From the NCBI GenBank assembly GCA_024709105.1, contig JANJXJ010000014.1, positions 1-38,462 of the forward strand: a DNA stretch of 38,462 nucleotides, written 5' to 3'. Both the position numbers and the translations under genes were made by a program. The notes below the pieces were generated by a model. The model worked only from the letters and a program-made list of their open reading frames with translations, searched no databases and was not told the origin of the DNA. This document shows positions 8,629 to 18,159 of this stretch, in pieces (positions within the stretch are counted from its first letter, which is position 1; the number at the start of each line of letters is the position of its first letter). This DNA is from Lentimicrobium sp. Its GTDB lineage: Bacteria > Bacteroidota > Bacteroidia > Bacteroidales > Lentimicrobiaceae.

Positions 8629-10251
8629 TTATCTTGAAGAAGCCCACCAGATTTTAACCGAAGGTTCATCGCCTCCCTGCTTTAGTTTGGCTGAGTTCAG
8701 GTTATCGAGGTTGTATTGATTTTCAGAAGGCGGATATGGCATCCTGAAGTGTGATATCGGATCTCCCTCGCGGGGTGTCATTCCTGTTCTTCTGGCTTCG
8801 GCATAAGCTTCCCAGGGCTGCCTGAAGGCGTCAATCCACCGCTGAGTGTATATATACCTGAGTTTTTCCTCATCCGTTGTAGCATTCCACGAGCCGAATC
8901 TCATCAATACCGATGCCGCACTCAGGTTTTGTGGAATGGTGACCTTGTCGGTAAATTTAACGCCGGAAATTGGCAACCTCAGCCTGTTGGCCAGATTCAT
9001 CCACCATTCTACCGAGGCATTTATGCCATTCATATACTCAATGTCGGCAGTCATTTTGTCTTCGGTTACTCCAATTCCTCTGAAATATGCCTCTGCTTTA
9101 AGAAAGTGAACCTCTGCGCCTGTCATAAGTATCACAGGCATATTGCTGACATCGGCAATGATAAAGAAATTGAAAGGAGAATAGTTGACGTTATTTTTTA
9201 TGTGATAATTTCCATTGTCGTCGCGGTGACTGCCATACGGGATTCCCTGGGCTGAGGGCGTACCGGGTTCAGGGTTTTGCGGATAAGGAATCCACTGCTC
9301 ATTCTGGTCACCTTCGAAAAAGATGTAGGCTCTGGGGTCAAAAATGCCTGAACCGCCGGGGTCATCTGTTGAAGAAAATTGCTGCCAGATAACAGACCCC
9401 ATTCTTAATCCATTATGTTCCCTGAATGACCAGCTTACACTTTCGTTTGAGAAACCATTGGCTCCCGGCCAGATGCAGGCACTTTCGAGTACAGGTGTAA
9501 TAAAATCATATCCATAAATCACCGGAAGGTTGTTGCTGATTATTTCACCTATGATTTCTGATGCTATCTGCGGCTCTTTTTCATACATGCGCATGGCGTG
9601 GCGCAACCTGAGCGAGTTGGCAAATTTGCGCCACATGTCGCGCCGGCCGTTAAAAAGCTTGTCGAAGTTGGCAAAAGTGGTGAAAGGTTCTGCAATGGCG
9701 GCTGTATCATTTATATTTTCGGCGGCCCAGGCAAGTTCGTCGAGCAGGGAGAGGTAAATATCGCGCTGTTCGTCATAGGCAGGGTAAAGTTTTCCAAGAT
9801 CCTGATAGCCATAACCCGCTTCTGAATAGGGGATATCTCCGAAAATATCTGTAAGCCGGAATGTTTTGTAAGCTTTTACAATCATTAGCATGGCCTTCAT
9901 GTTGGTGGTTGCAGCCGATTGTGGATAAGTGGCAAAGCGTTTCTCCAATTCCCTGATGGCAGGGAGCGTTTTATAATAATTTGACCACATGTCTTCGGTA
10001 CCCAGGGTAAAATTTCCCCAGGCCGCTTTGGTAAGGGCTGTCTGCTGAGTTTGAGCGTAGAGAATTTCATTGTTAATGTAAAACTGCTCATTCCATGTGG
10101 GCAACAGCGATTGTATAATACCGTTGAATAATGAACCGTCGCTGGCTGTGGTGAAGCCTTGCGGATTGGTGTCAATTTCTTCAAAGTCCTTGCGGCAGGA
10201 ACTCAGAACAACAATTGTACTTAAAAACAGCAGAAAATATTTGAGTTTCAT
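8629..10251 (-). CDS. SusD/RagB-family outer-membrane lipoprotein (SusD-like_2 type)
   Basis: A 540-residue surface lipoprotein of the SusD-like_2 group, the substrate-capturing lid on a SusC channel. The signal peptide ends at a lipobox with Cys19 (VLSSC). Typical features are the start of the mature protein (DFEEIDTNP, 22-30), the helical TPR-like region with LTDIFGDIPYSEA (133-145), and an R-W-I-D-A-F segment near the C-terminus followed by R-M-P-Y-P. Length is normal. The start is 39 bases after the SusC stop, and the two are almost certainly translated from one mRNA. The ligand cannot be read from the sequence; the downstream PNGase F-like protein suggests a glycoprotein or glycopeptide. 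Confidence 0.88.
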   Translation of the reverse strand: MKLKYFLLFLSTIVVLSSCRKDFEEIDTNPQGFTTASDGSLFNGIIQSLLPTWNEQFYINNEILYAQTQQTALTKAAWGNFTLGTEDMWSNYYKTLPAIRELEKRFATYPQSAATTNMKAMLMIVKAYKTFRLTDIFGDIPYSEAGYGYQDLGKLYPAYDEQRDIYLSLLDELAWAAENINDTAAIAEPFTTFANFDKLFNGRRDMWRKFANSLRLRHAMRMYEKEPQIASEIIGEIISNNLPVIYGYDFITPVLESACIWPGANGFSNESVSWSFREHNGLRMGSVIWQQFSSTDDPGGSGIFDPRAYIFFEGDQNEQWIPYPQNPEPGTPSAQGIPYGSHRDDNGNYHIKNNVNYSPFNFFIIADVSNMPVILMTGAEVHFLKAEAYFRGIGVTEDKMTADIEYMNGINASVEWWMNLANRLRLPISGVKFTDKVTIPQNLSAASVLMRFGSWNATTDEEKLRYIYTQRWIDAFRQPWEAYAEARRTGMTPREGDPISHFRMPYPPSENQYNLDNLNSAKLKQGGDEPSVKIWWASSR

Positions 10252-10290
10252 GTTGATGTTTTTTCTCGGTTAAAGACTTTTTCGAAAATT

Positions 10291-13200
10291 CTAGAAAGTA
10301 GCACTGGCACCAAAAGTAAATGACCTGACACCCGGGAAGGAGGCCCATTCAAAACCCTGTGCATTGCCCGATCCCATAATACCTTCCGGATTAATTTTAT
10401 CGGGAAGTGTGGTGTAGATATAGAACAGGTCGCGGCCGGTAACTGACAAAGTAAGGCTTTGAAAAACTTTAACTTTCCTGAGTGCAGAAGCTGGTAATGA
10501 GTAGCTTACTGAAATTTCGCGCATTTTTACCCAGGTATTTTCCATAATTCCGGGAGTAGATACAAACTTGCCCCAGCCACCGGCATTGGGAAGGTATTTG
10601 TAATAGTAATGTACTACTTTGTCGTTTACGGTACCATCTTCATAAACACCTTCAAGAATAACTCCAACATTGCGGGTAATTCCGTCAGGATCGGTGTATG
10701 GGAGGCCTCCACCGTCGCGCTCCAGCAAAGTTGAGGGACTTTGACCGGTTTGCTGGGCAATTACCCATGAGCCACTGTAGATGTCTCCACCCCATTTGGT
10801 GTCAATCAGTGTGCTGATTCTGAAGTTCTTGTAGATAAACTCGGTGGTAAAACCTCCTATAAAATCGGGAGATGCATTGCCTATGGGAACGCGGGTGTCG
10901 GTGATTTTGTAATGTGTTCCTGCATCGTTGAGAATGCGGTTGCCATTGGCATCGTATACATAGTCATAACCGGTAATGGTTCCGTATTCACTGCCTTCAT
11001 ACAGTTCCATCGCCGGGCCGTTCAGCCCCCAGATGTCAGCAAGATGGTAGGTGTCGGAGTATCCGCCCAGGCTAATGATGCGGTTTCGGTTTCGGGCCAG
11101 GTTGAGTCCGGCTTTCAATATAAAATTCCTGGTTTGAACAGGAACGGTGTTTAAAATAATCTCAAAACCTTTGTTTGATAGCTCACCTCTGTTTATAGTA
11201 ATATTGTATGAGCCAGAACTTACAGGTACAGGCAGGCTAAGAATCTGATCGAAAGAATGCTGGTAATACCATGTAAAATCAAAATCAATGCGATTGTCGA
11301 GAAAACCCATGGTAATTCCTGATTCATAGCCGGTTACAAACTGAGGCCTCAACTCAAAAGGAGGAATTACCGAAGGCAGAAAACTGGCCTGCTGTCCACC
11401 GAAAAGGCTGCTGCTGTAATAAAAGTTTTTCTGATAAGCCAAAGCCGGGCTGGCAGTTTGTGCAATTCCACCCCTGATCTTCATAAAGTTAAGCCAGGGA
11501 AGGTTTTCTTCAAATTTGAATGCTTCGCTGGCTATAAAACTTAGCGATGCTGATGGGTAAAAATATGAATTGTTATTGGCCGGAAGTGTTGATGACCAGT
11601 CATTTCTTCCGGTAAGTTCAAGGAAGATATAATTCTTGTAGGAAATATTCAGGAAGGAGAAAACGGAATTTGTCCGCTGCCTTAAAATGGTTTCGGAGGG
11701 TATCAGCTGAGAACCGGCGTTTCCGCTTCCGGGATTAATGACGGTTGTATTTCCTTCTTCATCGGTTTCAAATATATAGTCTGTAAAGTTGAAGAAAGTG
11801 TACATATTTGGATAGTACCAGGTTCCTGATTGACCGGCTATACCATAGGCGTTGTAGTCCCAGCGGCTGCCTCCTGCGGTGAGCCTTACATTCAGTCCTG
11901 AACCGAGCAGGTTTTTCTTTTCTGCAGTCAGCAGTACTTCCATGTTGTCGTTGGTATTGCGCGACAAGCTGTTGCTGTAGCCGCCGCCAAGCATCCCAAT
12001 AAAATCAACGGGCTTGTTTTTTGAGGTAAACTGTTCTACAGTATAATCTCTGCCAATTCGCCCTGTTGCGTTCAGCCAGGGAGTAATGTCCCAGGTTAAA
12101 GCGACTGCTCCTGTATATTTATCGCGGTCTTGCCAGGTGTTGTTGTTGTAATAGTTCCACCAGATGTAGCGGTCCACATACAAAAACGGGTAACCATCAA
12201 GCAGATTGCGGGAGCCATCGGGCATTTGATAGGTTTCCCGGTCTATGCCCTGATAACTTCTTGGCCATGAATACAAAAAGCCTTTGCTGAAGGAATTTCC
12301 GTCTTCGCCAATCATCGGGCTGTTTTTTCGCTTGTATTTCACATAGGTGAGCGTTGCATCTGCCTTTAATTTCTCTGAAATCTTAATGTTGGTTCCAAAG
12401 TTTATGGTAGTGCGGTTGTAATTGCTGTTGTCAATTATAGGAGTATGATCCTGGTTGGTCATTGACAGACGAATGGTTCCTTTATCGTTACCACCCTGAA
12501 CTGAAACATTATGTGTTTGTGTAATCCCTTGTTTAAAAGGCATTTCCAGATTATTGGGTTGTGGAGAATAATTTCGCATTTCGCCATCCCACCACCTGAT
12601 GAGTTGTCCTTTCATTTCCGGTCCCCAGGAGACAGCGGAGCCATAATATCCAAATTCCTGCGAAGTGGTTGAGGTGGTACCATTTTGATCTAGTATCAGA
12701 TTGTCATTTCCATAAATGCCTGGGTATAAAGGGACTCCATCTTCATCAACCGGGAAATCGGGTTCAGTGAGAGAAATTGGTCCGCCATGCCCGTATTTAT
12801 TCTGAACTTCGCGGTAGCGGTAAGGGTCGCTCATTTTAATAGTATAATTATAGGTAACTCCAAGCCCCTGTTGTTTTTTACCACGTTTTGTGGTGATGAG
12901 AATTACCCCGTTGGCACCTCTTTCGCCATAAAGCGCAGAAGCGGCACCTCCCTTTAGCACAGTATAGTCTTCAATATCAAATGGATTGATGTCAGCAATT
13001 CCGTTGCCCCAGTCAACTCCACGGCCTATATTGTCGAGTCCGGGATTGTTATCGAGCGGTACATTATCTACCACAATCAACGGCTGATTGTTTCGGGCCA
13101 GGTTGTTGTTTCCTCGAATTACAATACGCGTTGAGCCTCCTTCAACACCGTCGCCCTGCGAGATCTGCACCCCGGCACTGCGCCCTGCAATTGCCCCAAT

Positions 13201-13617
13201 CACGTTGGCAGTGCCCGATCTCAGAATTTCGTCTGTATCCATTTTTTCGGAAGAATACCCGATTTCTCTTTTTTCGCGTTTAACACCAAGCGCGGTTACC
13301 ACCACTTCGTCGAGCCGGCGTGCTTCCGGAGTGAGCTCGATATTTATGGTTGTTTGATTGCCTACCGGCACCTCGCGGCTGCTGTAACCGATAAAACTAA
13401 ATACCAGCACCGAGGATTTGCCCGGAACAGAAAGACTGAAATTTCCCGAAACATCGGTAGCCGTGCCCTGATTGGTACCTTTTATAACCACACTTACTCC
13501 GGGCAGGGTTTGCCCGTCATCGGCTCCGGTAACTGTTCCTTTGATGGTGATTGTCTGGGAATTGGCTATTAGCCCAAACAATAGATAAATTAGAGTAAAC
13601 AGGTAGAATTTCTTCAT
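10291..13617 (-). CDS. SusC/RagA-family TonB-dependent outer-membrane transporter
   Basis: A 1108-residue outer-membrane receptor. It has a signal peptide (1-20), a carboxypeptidase-regulatory-like domain (about 22-97), and the TonB box and SusC signature LDEVVVTALGVKREKREIGY (102-121). The plug domain carries V-L-K-G-G-A-A-S-A-L-Y-G and the G-A-N-G-V-I-L-I-T-T-K-R-G segment. A 22-strand barrel ends in an aromatic residue (S-A-T-F). No secretin/TonB short N-terminal domain is seen, so a FecR/anti-sigma signalling role is unlikely. It is the first gene of the susC-susD-effector operon. The intergenic region upstream contains only a weak -7-like sequence (TAAGTTTA on the minus strand, 13680-13673), so its promoter is not certain. 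Confidence 0.92.
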   Translation of the reverse strand: MKKFYLFTLIYLLFGLIANSQTITIKGTVTGADDGQTLPGVSVVIKGTNQGTATDVSGNFSLSVPGKSSVLVFSFIGYSSREVPVGNQTTINIELTPEARRLDEVVVTALGVKREKREIGYSSEKMDTDEILRSGTANVIGAIAGRSAGVQISQGDGVEGGSTRIVIRGNNNLARNNQPLIVVDNVPLDNNPGLDNIGRGVDWGNGIADINPFDIEDYTVLKGGAASALYGERGANGVILITTKRGKKQQGLGVTYNYTIKMSDPYRYREVQNKYGHGGPISLTEPDFPVDEDGVPLYPGIYGNDNLILDQNGTTSTTSQEFGYYGSAVSWGPEMKGQLIRWWDGEMRNYSPQPNNLEMPFKQGITQTHNVSVQGGNDKGTIRLSMTNQDHTPIIDNSNYNRTTINFGTNIKISEKLKADATLTYVKYKRKNSPMIGEDGNSFSKGFLYSWPRSYQGIDRETYQMPDGSRNLLDGYPFLYVDRYIWWNYYNNNTWQDRDKYTGAVALTWDITPWLNATGRIGRDYTVEQFTSKNKPVDFIGMLGGGYSNSLSRNTNDNMEVLLTAEKKNLLGSGLNVRLTAGGSRWDYNAYGIAGQSGTWYYPNMYTFFNFTDYIFETDEEGNTTVINPGSGNAGSQLIPSETILRQRTNSVFSFLNISYKNYIFLELTGRNDWSSTLPANNNSYFYPSASLSFIASEAFKFEENLPWLNFMKIRGGIAQTASPALAYQKNFYYSSSLFGGQQASFLPSVIPPFELRPQFVTGYESGITMGFLDNRIDFDFTWYYQHSFDQILSLPVPVSSGSYNITINRGELSNKGFEIILNTVPVQTRNFILKAGLNLARNRNRIISLGGYSDTYHLADIWGLNGPAMELYEGSEYGTITGYDYVYDANGNRILNDAGTHYKITDTRVPIGNASPDFIGGFTTEFIYKNFRISTLIDTKWGGDIYSGSWVIAQQTGQSPSTLLERDGGGLPYTDPDGITRNVGVILEGVYEDGTVNDKVVHYYYKYLPNAGGWGKFVSTPGIMENTWVKMREISVSYSLPASALRKVKVFQSLTLSVTGRDLFYIYTTLPDKINPEGIMGSGNAQGFEWASFPGVRSFTFGASATF

Positions 13618-14003
13618 AGTTGATGGTTGAGATTCAAAAAATCCTGAATAATTGCACTTTTCTTTGAGGTGGTAAACTTAATAAAAAGATTAATAAAGTA
13701 TTTCGCTTTAATTGAAAAAAATCACGAAAACAAAAAATATTTTTGCCAGAATCAATAAGGTTTAAGGAAACCAGAATCAAATACTCTGTGAAATGCATTA
13801 ATAATATAAGTATTTAATTGTCAATTATAAGAGCGATACTGAAAAGCTATTTGACTGCTTTGTTATTGGGTTTAAAAGCGCTTGTTACTCCGGGATTCTC
13901 AATTTTAATGATACGATATCAGAAATTCAAAGACTTTAATGGCAGTGTTTTAGCTGAAAGTAAATGATTGCTTAACTTTGCCATGACCAAAGACTATTGT
14001 TAT
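13618..14003. other. 386-base intergenic region between divergent susC and ktrB
   Basis: A strongly AT-rich spacer. It carries the ktrB -7 element at 13973-13980 and a weak minus-strand candidate for susC at 13680-13673. No short gene, tRNA or clear hairpin is seen. Confidence 0.6.
13973..13980 (+). promoter_or_regulatory. -7 element of ktrB
   Basis: TAACTTTG matches the Bacteroidota -7 consensus; the -33 box is poor. The transcript would start at about 13984-13986, after the TTG at 13968 and the ATG at 13983, which favours translation from 14004. Confidence 0.55.
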
Positions 14004-15824
14004 ATGTCTATCAGACTAAAAATACTCAGGATTCAGGATTTTGTCAGGCGCTGGCGAAGGGCTATTTTACAATTTCTTGATGGCATGGGTCTTTTTGCCT
14101 CTATATTGGGTTTTTTGGTTTTTATTTACCATATCGGTTTTATTCACAGCCAATCACAGATTGATCATATTCATATTGCCTATAATGTAATACTGCTGCT
14201 GATTTTGCTAAGCAATCTGGCGGGTTTGGTGTTACTTACCTGGCGCGATAAAAGCTGGAAACTCAGGTTGGCTGAAGTATTTATGATTCCGCTGGTTTGG
14301 GTTTTGTTCGATTCCCGCACAGGATTCTCGGGGATGGATTGGTCTTCTTCCAGATATTTTGGCTATATAACTCATGATCTGGCAGTGCAATTGGTCATTG
14401 TTTTTGTGCTGCTGGTCGAAATTTCAACTTCATCATTAAAATTGAGCAACCGAAACTCAAATCCTGCTTTACTGTTTGCAGGGAGTTTCCTTTTTCTGGT
14501 TTTATTTGGCACCGGATTGCTTATGCTCCCCAATGCAACTGTTTCAGGTATAGCATTTACCGATGCCTTTTTTACTGCAACCAGCGCAGTTTGTGTTACA
14601 GGACTTATTGTTGTAGATACTGCAACCTACTTTACGCCGTTGGGCCAAACCATAATATTGTTGCTTATTCAGCTGGGTGGATTGGGAATTATGACATTTA
14701 CCAGCTTCTTTGGCTACTTTTTCAAAGGCGGTTCCTCGTTTGGTAATGAATTTCTTTTAAAAGAGATGTTGAATGAAGACAAACTGGGTGAAATTTTCAG
14801 AACCTTGATGAAGATTATTTTTCTCACATTTTTTATTGAAATAGCAGGTGCATTGCTGATATACAGCACTATGGACCTGCGGCTGTTTGACAACAGGATG
14901 CAAATGGCCGCTTTTTCAGTTTTTCATTCGGTTTCAGCTTATTGTAATGCTGGTTTTTCGTTGCTCACCAATAACCTTTTTGAAACAGGATATAACAAAA
15001 ACTTTAATTTTCATTGGGTAGTTGCCTGGCTGGTAATTGCCGGCGGGCTCGGTTTTCCCATCATTTTCAATTATTTCAGGTTGCTTCGTTACTGGATCGT
15101 GAACCGCGCAAAGCAATGGATATTCTCAAAGCCTTATGTGTATTTGCCCAGGATAATCAATGCAAATTCGAGAATCGTGCTGATAACAACATTGATTCTG
15201 ATTGTTTTTGGCTGGATAATGTTTTTTGTATTGGAATATCACAACAGCTTGAGCGATTTAAGTCTCTACGGCAAAATTTCTGCTGCATTTTTCGCATCTG
15301 TAACTCCCCGCACCGCAGGATTCAATACAATTGACATGGGTTTAATGACCCAGGCAACCATACTGCTGTATTTGTTTTTGATGTGGATCGGAGCTTCCCC
15401 GGCTTCAACAGGCGGAGGCATAAAAACTACTACCTTTGCTGTTGCTGTTATGAACGTTGCAGCGCTGGCACGGGGCAAAGACAGAGTTGAAATGAAGGGG
15501 CGTGAGATTTCTCAAATCTCTTCGCGAAGGGCATTTGCAGTAATTTTATTATCTCTGGCAGTGATTGGAGTTGCTGTTTTTATTCTTTCTCTTACCGATG
15601 CTGAACTCGGCCTGAAAAATATTGTTTTCGAAACAGTATCGGCATACAGCACCGTTGGATTGTCACTTGGTATTACTGCAAAACTATCAACAGCCGGAAA
15701 GTGGATCATTATTTTTACCATGTTCCTGGGAAGAGTAGGGACGCTGACATTGCTGGTGGGCATACTGCGCAGGGCAAGATTTCTGCAATACAAATACCCT
15801 TCGGAACACATTATGATCAATTGA
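14004..15824 (+). CDS. ktrB: KtrB/TrkH-type potassium (or sodium-coupled potassium) channel subunit
   Basis: A 606-residue inner-membrane ion-translocating subunit of the Trk/Ktr/HKT superfamily. The four pore segments are recognisable: TSAVCVTG (193-200), then S-A-Y-C-N-A-G, T-P-R-T-A-G and S-A-Y-S-T-V-G further on, each with the filter glycine. The core corresponds to KtrB/TrkH. Ahead of it there are about 150 residues with four predicted membrane helices, which are absent from short KtrB proteins of Firmicutes. The start at 14004 fits the -7 element at 13973-13980. The regulatory RCK subunit gene follows 107 bases downstream. The upstream start codons would fall in the promoter or at the transcript's first base. 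Confidence 0.87.
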   Translation: MSIRLKILRIQDFVRRWRRAILQFLDGMGLFASILGFLVFIYHIGFIHSQSQIDHIHIAYNVILLLILLSNLAGLVLLTWRDKSWKLRLAEVFMIPLVWVLFDSRTGFSGMDWSSSRYFGYITHDLAVQLVIVFVLLVEISTSSLKLSNRNSNPALLFAGSFLFLVLFGTGLLMLPNATVSGIAFTDAFFTATSAVCVTGLIVVDTATYFTPLGQTIILLLIQLGGLGIMTFTSFFGYFFKGGSSFGNEFLLKEMLNEDKLGEIFRTLMKIIFLTFFIEIAGALLIYSTMDLRLFDNRMQMAAFSVFHSVSAYCNAGFSLLTNNLFETGYNKNFNFHWVVAWLVIAGGLGFPIIFNYFRLLRYWIVNRAKQWIFSKPYVYLPRIINANSRIVLITTLILIVFGWIMFFVLEYHNSLSDLSLYGKISAAFFASVTPRTAGFNTIDMGLMTQATILLYLFLMWIGASPASTGGGIKTTTFAVAVMNVAALARGKDRVEMKGREISQISSRRAFAVILLSLAVIGVAVFILSLTDAELGLKNIVFETVSAYSTVGLSLGITAKLSTAGKWIIIFTMFLGRVGTLTLLVGILRRARFLQYKYPSEHIMIN

Positions 15825-15850
15825 TGCGGTGTCTTTCAATTTTTCGTTGG

Positions 15851-15878
15851 CGGGGTTTCCCCCGGATGTGAAGCCGGG
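15851..15878 (+). promoter_or_regulatory. two mutually exclusive hairpins before ktrA
   Basis: CGGGG (15851-15855) can pair with CCCCG (15860-15864), or CCCGG (15861-15865) can pair with CCGGG (15874-15878). The two stems share bases and cannot form together. They lie in the ktrB-ktrA spacer, where they could set the relative output of the two genes. No T-run follows, so neither is a simple terminator. Confidence 0.35.
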
Positions 15879-15931
15879 TAACTGCAGTGAGTTTGATTGA
15901 AAATGATTTTGATTAACAAAAAACTATAACG

Positions 15932-16624
15932 ATGAAATTCATTATCATTGGATTGGGAAATTTTGGTTCATCTCTTGCCATTCACCTCACATCATTGGGT
16001 CATGAAGTGATAGGTGTTGATGGCAATGAACTAAAGATCGAAAATTTCAAAGACCAAATCACCCAAACCGTATGTCTGGATTGTGTAAATGAACCGGCCC
16101 TCCGAACTTTACCGCTCTCAGAATGCGATTATGCGGTTGTTGCCATTGGCGAAGATTTTGGAGCATCAGTTATGGCAACTGCACTTTTAAAAAAAATAGG
16201 CGCCAGGAGAATTATCAGCCGGGCTATAAATCCGGTTCACCAAACTGTGGTGGAAACACTGGGTGTTGATATGGTGATACTTCCGGAACTGGATTCTGCA
16301 GTAAGACTGGCCGACAGGCTCGTTTACAGAGGGACAGACAACTCATACCTGGTAACTTCAAATTTCAAGATAATTGAATACGAAGTTCCTGCAAGATATG
16401 TGGGTTTCAATTTGGGAGATATACGTTTGGAAATGAACTACAACCTTCAGCCGGTTACAATAATCAAAAAGAAGGAATCCAAAACAATATTCGGCCAGGC
16501 TCATTCCGAAAGAATTAGTACAGGGTTAATTACAGGAAATGAGATTTTGCAAAAAGGCGACATTCTTATGCTTTTTGGAAGTACCGAAGCCATAGAGGCT
16601 TTTACTGAAAATCTGGAATCCTGA
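15932..16624 (+). CDS. ktrA: KtrA/TrkA-type RCK regulatory subunit of potassium uptake
   Basis: A 230-residue cytoplasmic protein made of an RCK_N Rossmann domain and an RCK_C domain. The nucleotide-binding loop GLGNFGSSLA (7-16) and Asp30 at the end of the second strand are typical of KtrA, which binds ATP/ADP or NAD(H) and gates the membrane subunit as an octameric ring. Length is that of single-RCK KtrA, half of the tandem E. coli TrkA. It follows ktrB, its natural partner. The C-terminal part (about 145-230) matches the RCK_C domain, which in some relatives binds c-di-AMP; whether this one does cannot be told. Confidence 0.88.
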   Translation: MKFIIIGLGNFGSSLAIHLTSLGHEVIGVDGNELKIENFKDQITQTVCLDCVNEPALRTLPLSECDYAVVAIGEDFGASVMATALLKKIGARRIISRAINPVHQTVVETLGVDMVILPELDSAVRLADRLVYRGTDNSYLVTSNFKIIEYEVPARYVGFNLGDIRLEMNYNLQPVTIIKKKESKTIFGQAHSERISTGLITGNEILQKGDILMLFGSTEAIEAFTENLES

Positions 16625-16676
16625 ATATCTTAGCAAATAACTCCCTTGCTTTTTGATCTGCTTTAATTCTAAGGGA

Positions 16677-16705
16677 TTGAATGTCGCACTATTTTATTAA
16701 TTTTG
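16677..16705 (+). promoter_or_regulatory. promoter of ffh
   Basis: TTG (16677-16679), an 18-base spacer and TAATTTTG (16698-16705) form a near-consensus Bacteroidota promoter. It leaves about 30 bases of leader before the ATG at 16740. Confidence 0.65.
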
Positions 16706-16739
16706 CGCTCTTAAAACCGTTTTCAGTTTAATTGCCATT

Positions 16740-18092
16740 ATGTTCGAAAATTTAAGTGAAAAACTCGAAAGAGCCTTTAAAACCCTGAAAGGTCAGGGAC
16801 ATATCACCGAGATTAATGTTGCCGAAACTCTCAAGGATGTTCGCAAAGCATTGCTCGATGCCGACGTTAGTTATAAGGTTGCCAAACAGTTTACCGATCA
16901 GGTAAAGGAAAAAGCCCTTGGACAGCAGGTACTTACAGCGGTATCTCCGGGGCAGCTCATGGTTAAGATTGTTCACGACGAGCTGGCTGCGCTTATGGGC
17001 GGGCAGCAGAGTGAAATTGATCTGAAAGGCCATCCGGCAATTATATTGATAGCAGGATTGCAGGGATCAGGAAAGACTACCTTCTCGGCAAAACTAGCCA
17101 ATTATCTGAAAACCAAAAAGAATCGCAAAGTTCTTCTGGTGGCAGGTGACGTTTATCGCCCCGCTGCTATTGAGCAATTGAAGGTGTTGGGCGAGCAGAT
17201 TCAGGTAAAGGTGTTTACCATAGAAGGAGATAAAGACCCTGTGAATATTGCCCGCAAAGCCATAGCCCACGCAAAGGAGTTCGATATCAATACAGTAATC
17301 ATAGATACTGCCGGCCGCCTTGCGGTGGATGAGCAGATGATGAACGAAATTGCTGCTGTAAAACAGGCTGTAAATCCGCAGGAAACTCTGTTTGTGGTTG
17401 ATTCCATGACCGGACAGGATGCAGTGAATACAGCCAAAGCTTTTAACGACAGGCTTGATTACGACGGAGTTGTGCTTACCAAACTGGATGGCGATACCCG
17501 TGGCGGTGCTGCGCTAACCATACGTTCGGTGGTTGACAAGCCGGTGAAGTTTGTCGGTTTGGGTGAAAAAATGGATGCCATTGACGTGTTTTACCCATCG
17601 CGTATGGCCGACCGAATCCTGGGGATGGGTGACATTGTATCGCTGGTTGAACGCGCTCAGGAACAATTTGATGAGGAGGAAGCCCGCAAGCTTCAGCAAA
17701 AACTTATCAAAGACCAGTTCAACTTTAATGATTTTATTGCCCAGATCAAGCAAATCAAGAAAATGGGTAATGTCAAGGATCTGCTGGGTATGATTCCGGG
17801 AATGGGTAAAGCGTTGAAAGATGTAGATATTGACGAAAATGCTTTCAAAGGTATTGAGGCCATTATTTCATCCATGACTCCGCACGAACGTGAAAATCCG
17901 TCAGTACTCAACGGGAGCAGGAGAAAAAGAATAGCTTTGGGAAGCGGTACCGATATTGCCGAAGTCAATCGTTTGATCAAACAATTTGAAGATACCCGCA
18001 AAATGATGAAAATGATTTCGGGTGGCGGAGGTAAAAATACCCTCAATGCCATGAGAAATATGCGCAAAATGTCATCAGGCAAAAAACGATAA
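16740..18092 (+). CDS. ffh: signal recognition particle protein Ffh (SRP54)
   Basis: A 450-residue GTPase that binds signal sequences on the ribosome and delivers nascent membrane proteins to FtsY. The N domain (1-95) is followed by the G domain with GLQGSGKT (106-113), D-T-A-G-R and T-K-L-D-G-D-T-R-G-G. The methionine-rich M domain from about 300 carries the P-G-M-G-K finger region and the conserved N-G-S-R-R-K-R-I-A-x-G-S-G RNA-binding helix. Length is typical. The promoter upstream supports the ATG at 16740. It is followed after 67 bases by folD on the same strand. Confidence 0.97.
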   Translation: MFENLSEKLERAFKTLKGQGHITEINVAETLKDVRKALLDADVSYKVAKQFTDQVKEKALGQQVLTAVSPGQLMVKIVHDELAALMGGQQSEIDLKGHPAIILIAGLQGSGKTTFSAKLANYLKTKKNRKVLLVAGDVYRPAAIEQLKVLGEQIQVKVFTIEGDKDPVNIARKAIAHAKEFDINTVIIDTAGRLAVDEQMMNEIAAVKQAVNPQETLFVVDSMTGQDAVNTAKAFNDRLDYDGVVLTKLDGDTRGGAALTIRSVVDKPVKFVGLGEKMDAIDVFYPSRMADRILGMGDIVSLVERAQEQFDEEEARKLQQKLIKDQFNFNDFIAQIKQIKKMGNVKDLLGMIPGMGKALKDVDIDENAFKGIEAIISSMTPHERENPSVLNGSRRKRIALGSGTDIAEVNRLIKQFEDTRKMMKMISGGGGKNTLNAMRNMRKMSSGKKR

Positions 18093-18159
18093 GCATTTTT
18101 TTGAACAAAAACAACACTCAGCCTTTTCTTACGGCTGCGTGCCAAAATTATATTTCAGG

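Noticed and set aside
17693-18145. 150-codon minus-strand ORF inside ffh
   Set aside because: Antisense shadow of the ffh M domain.
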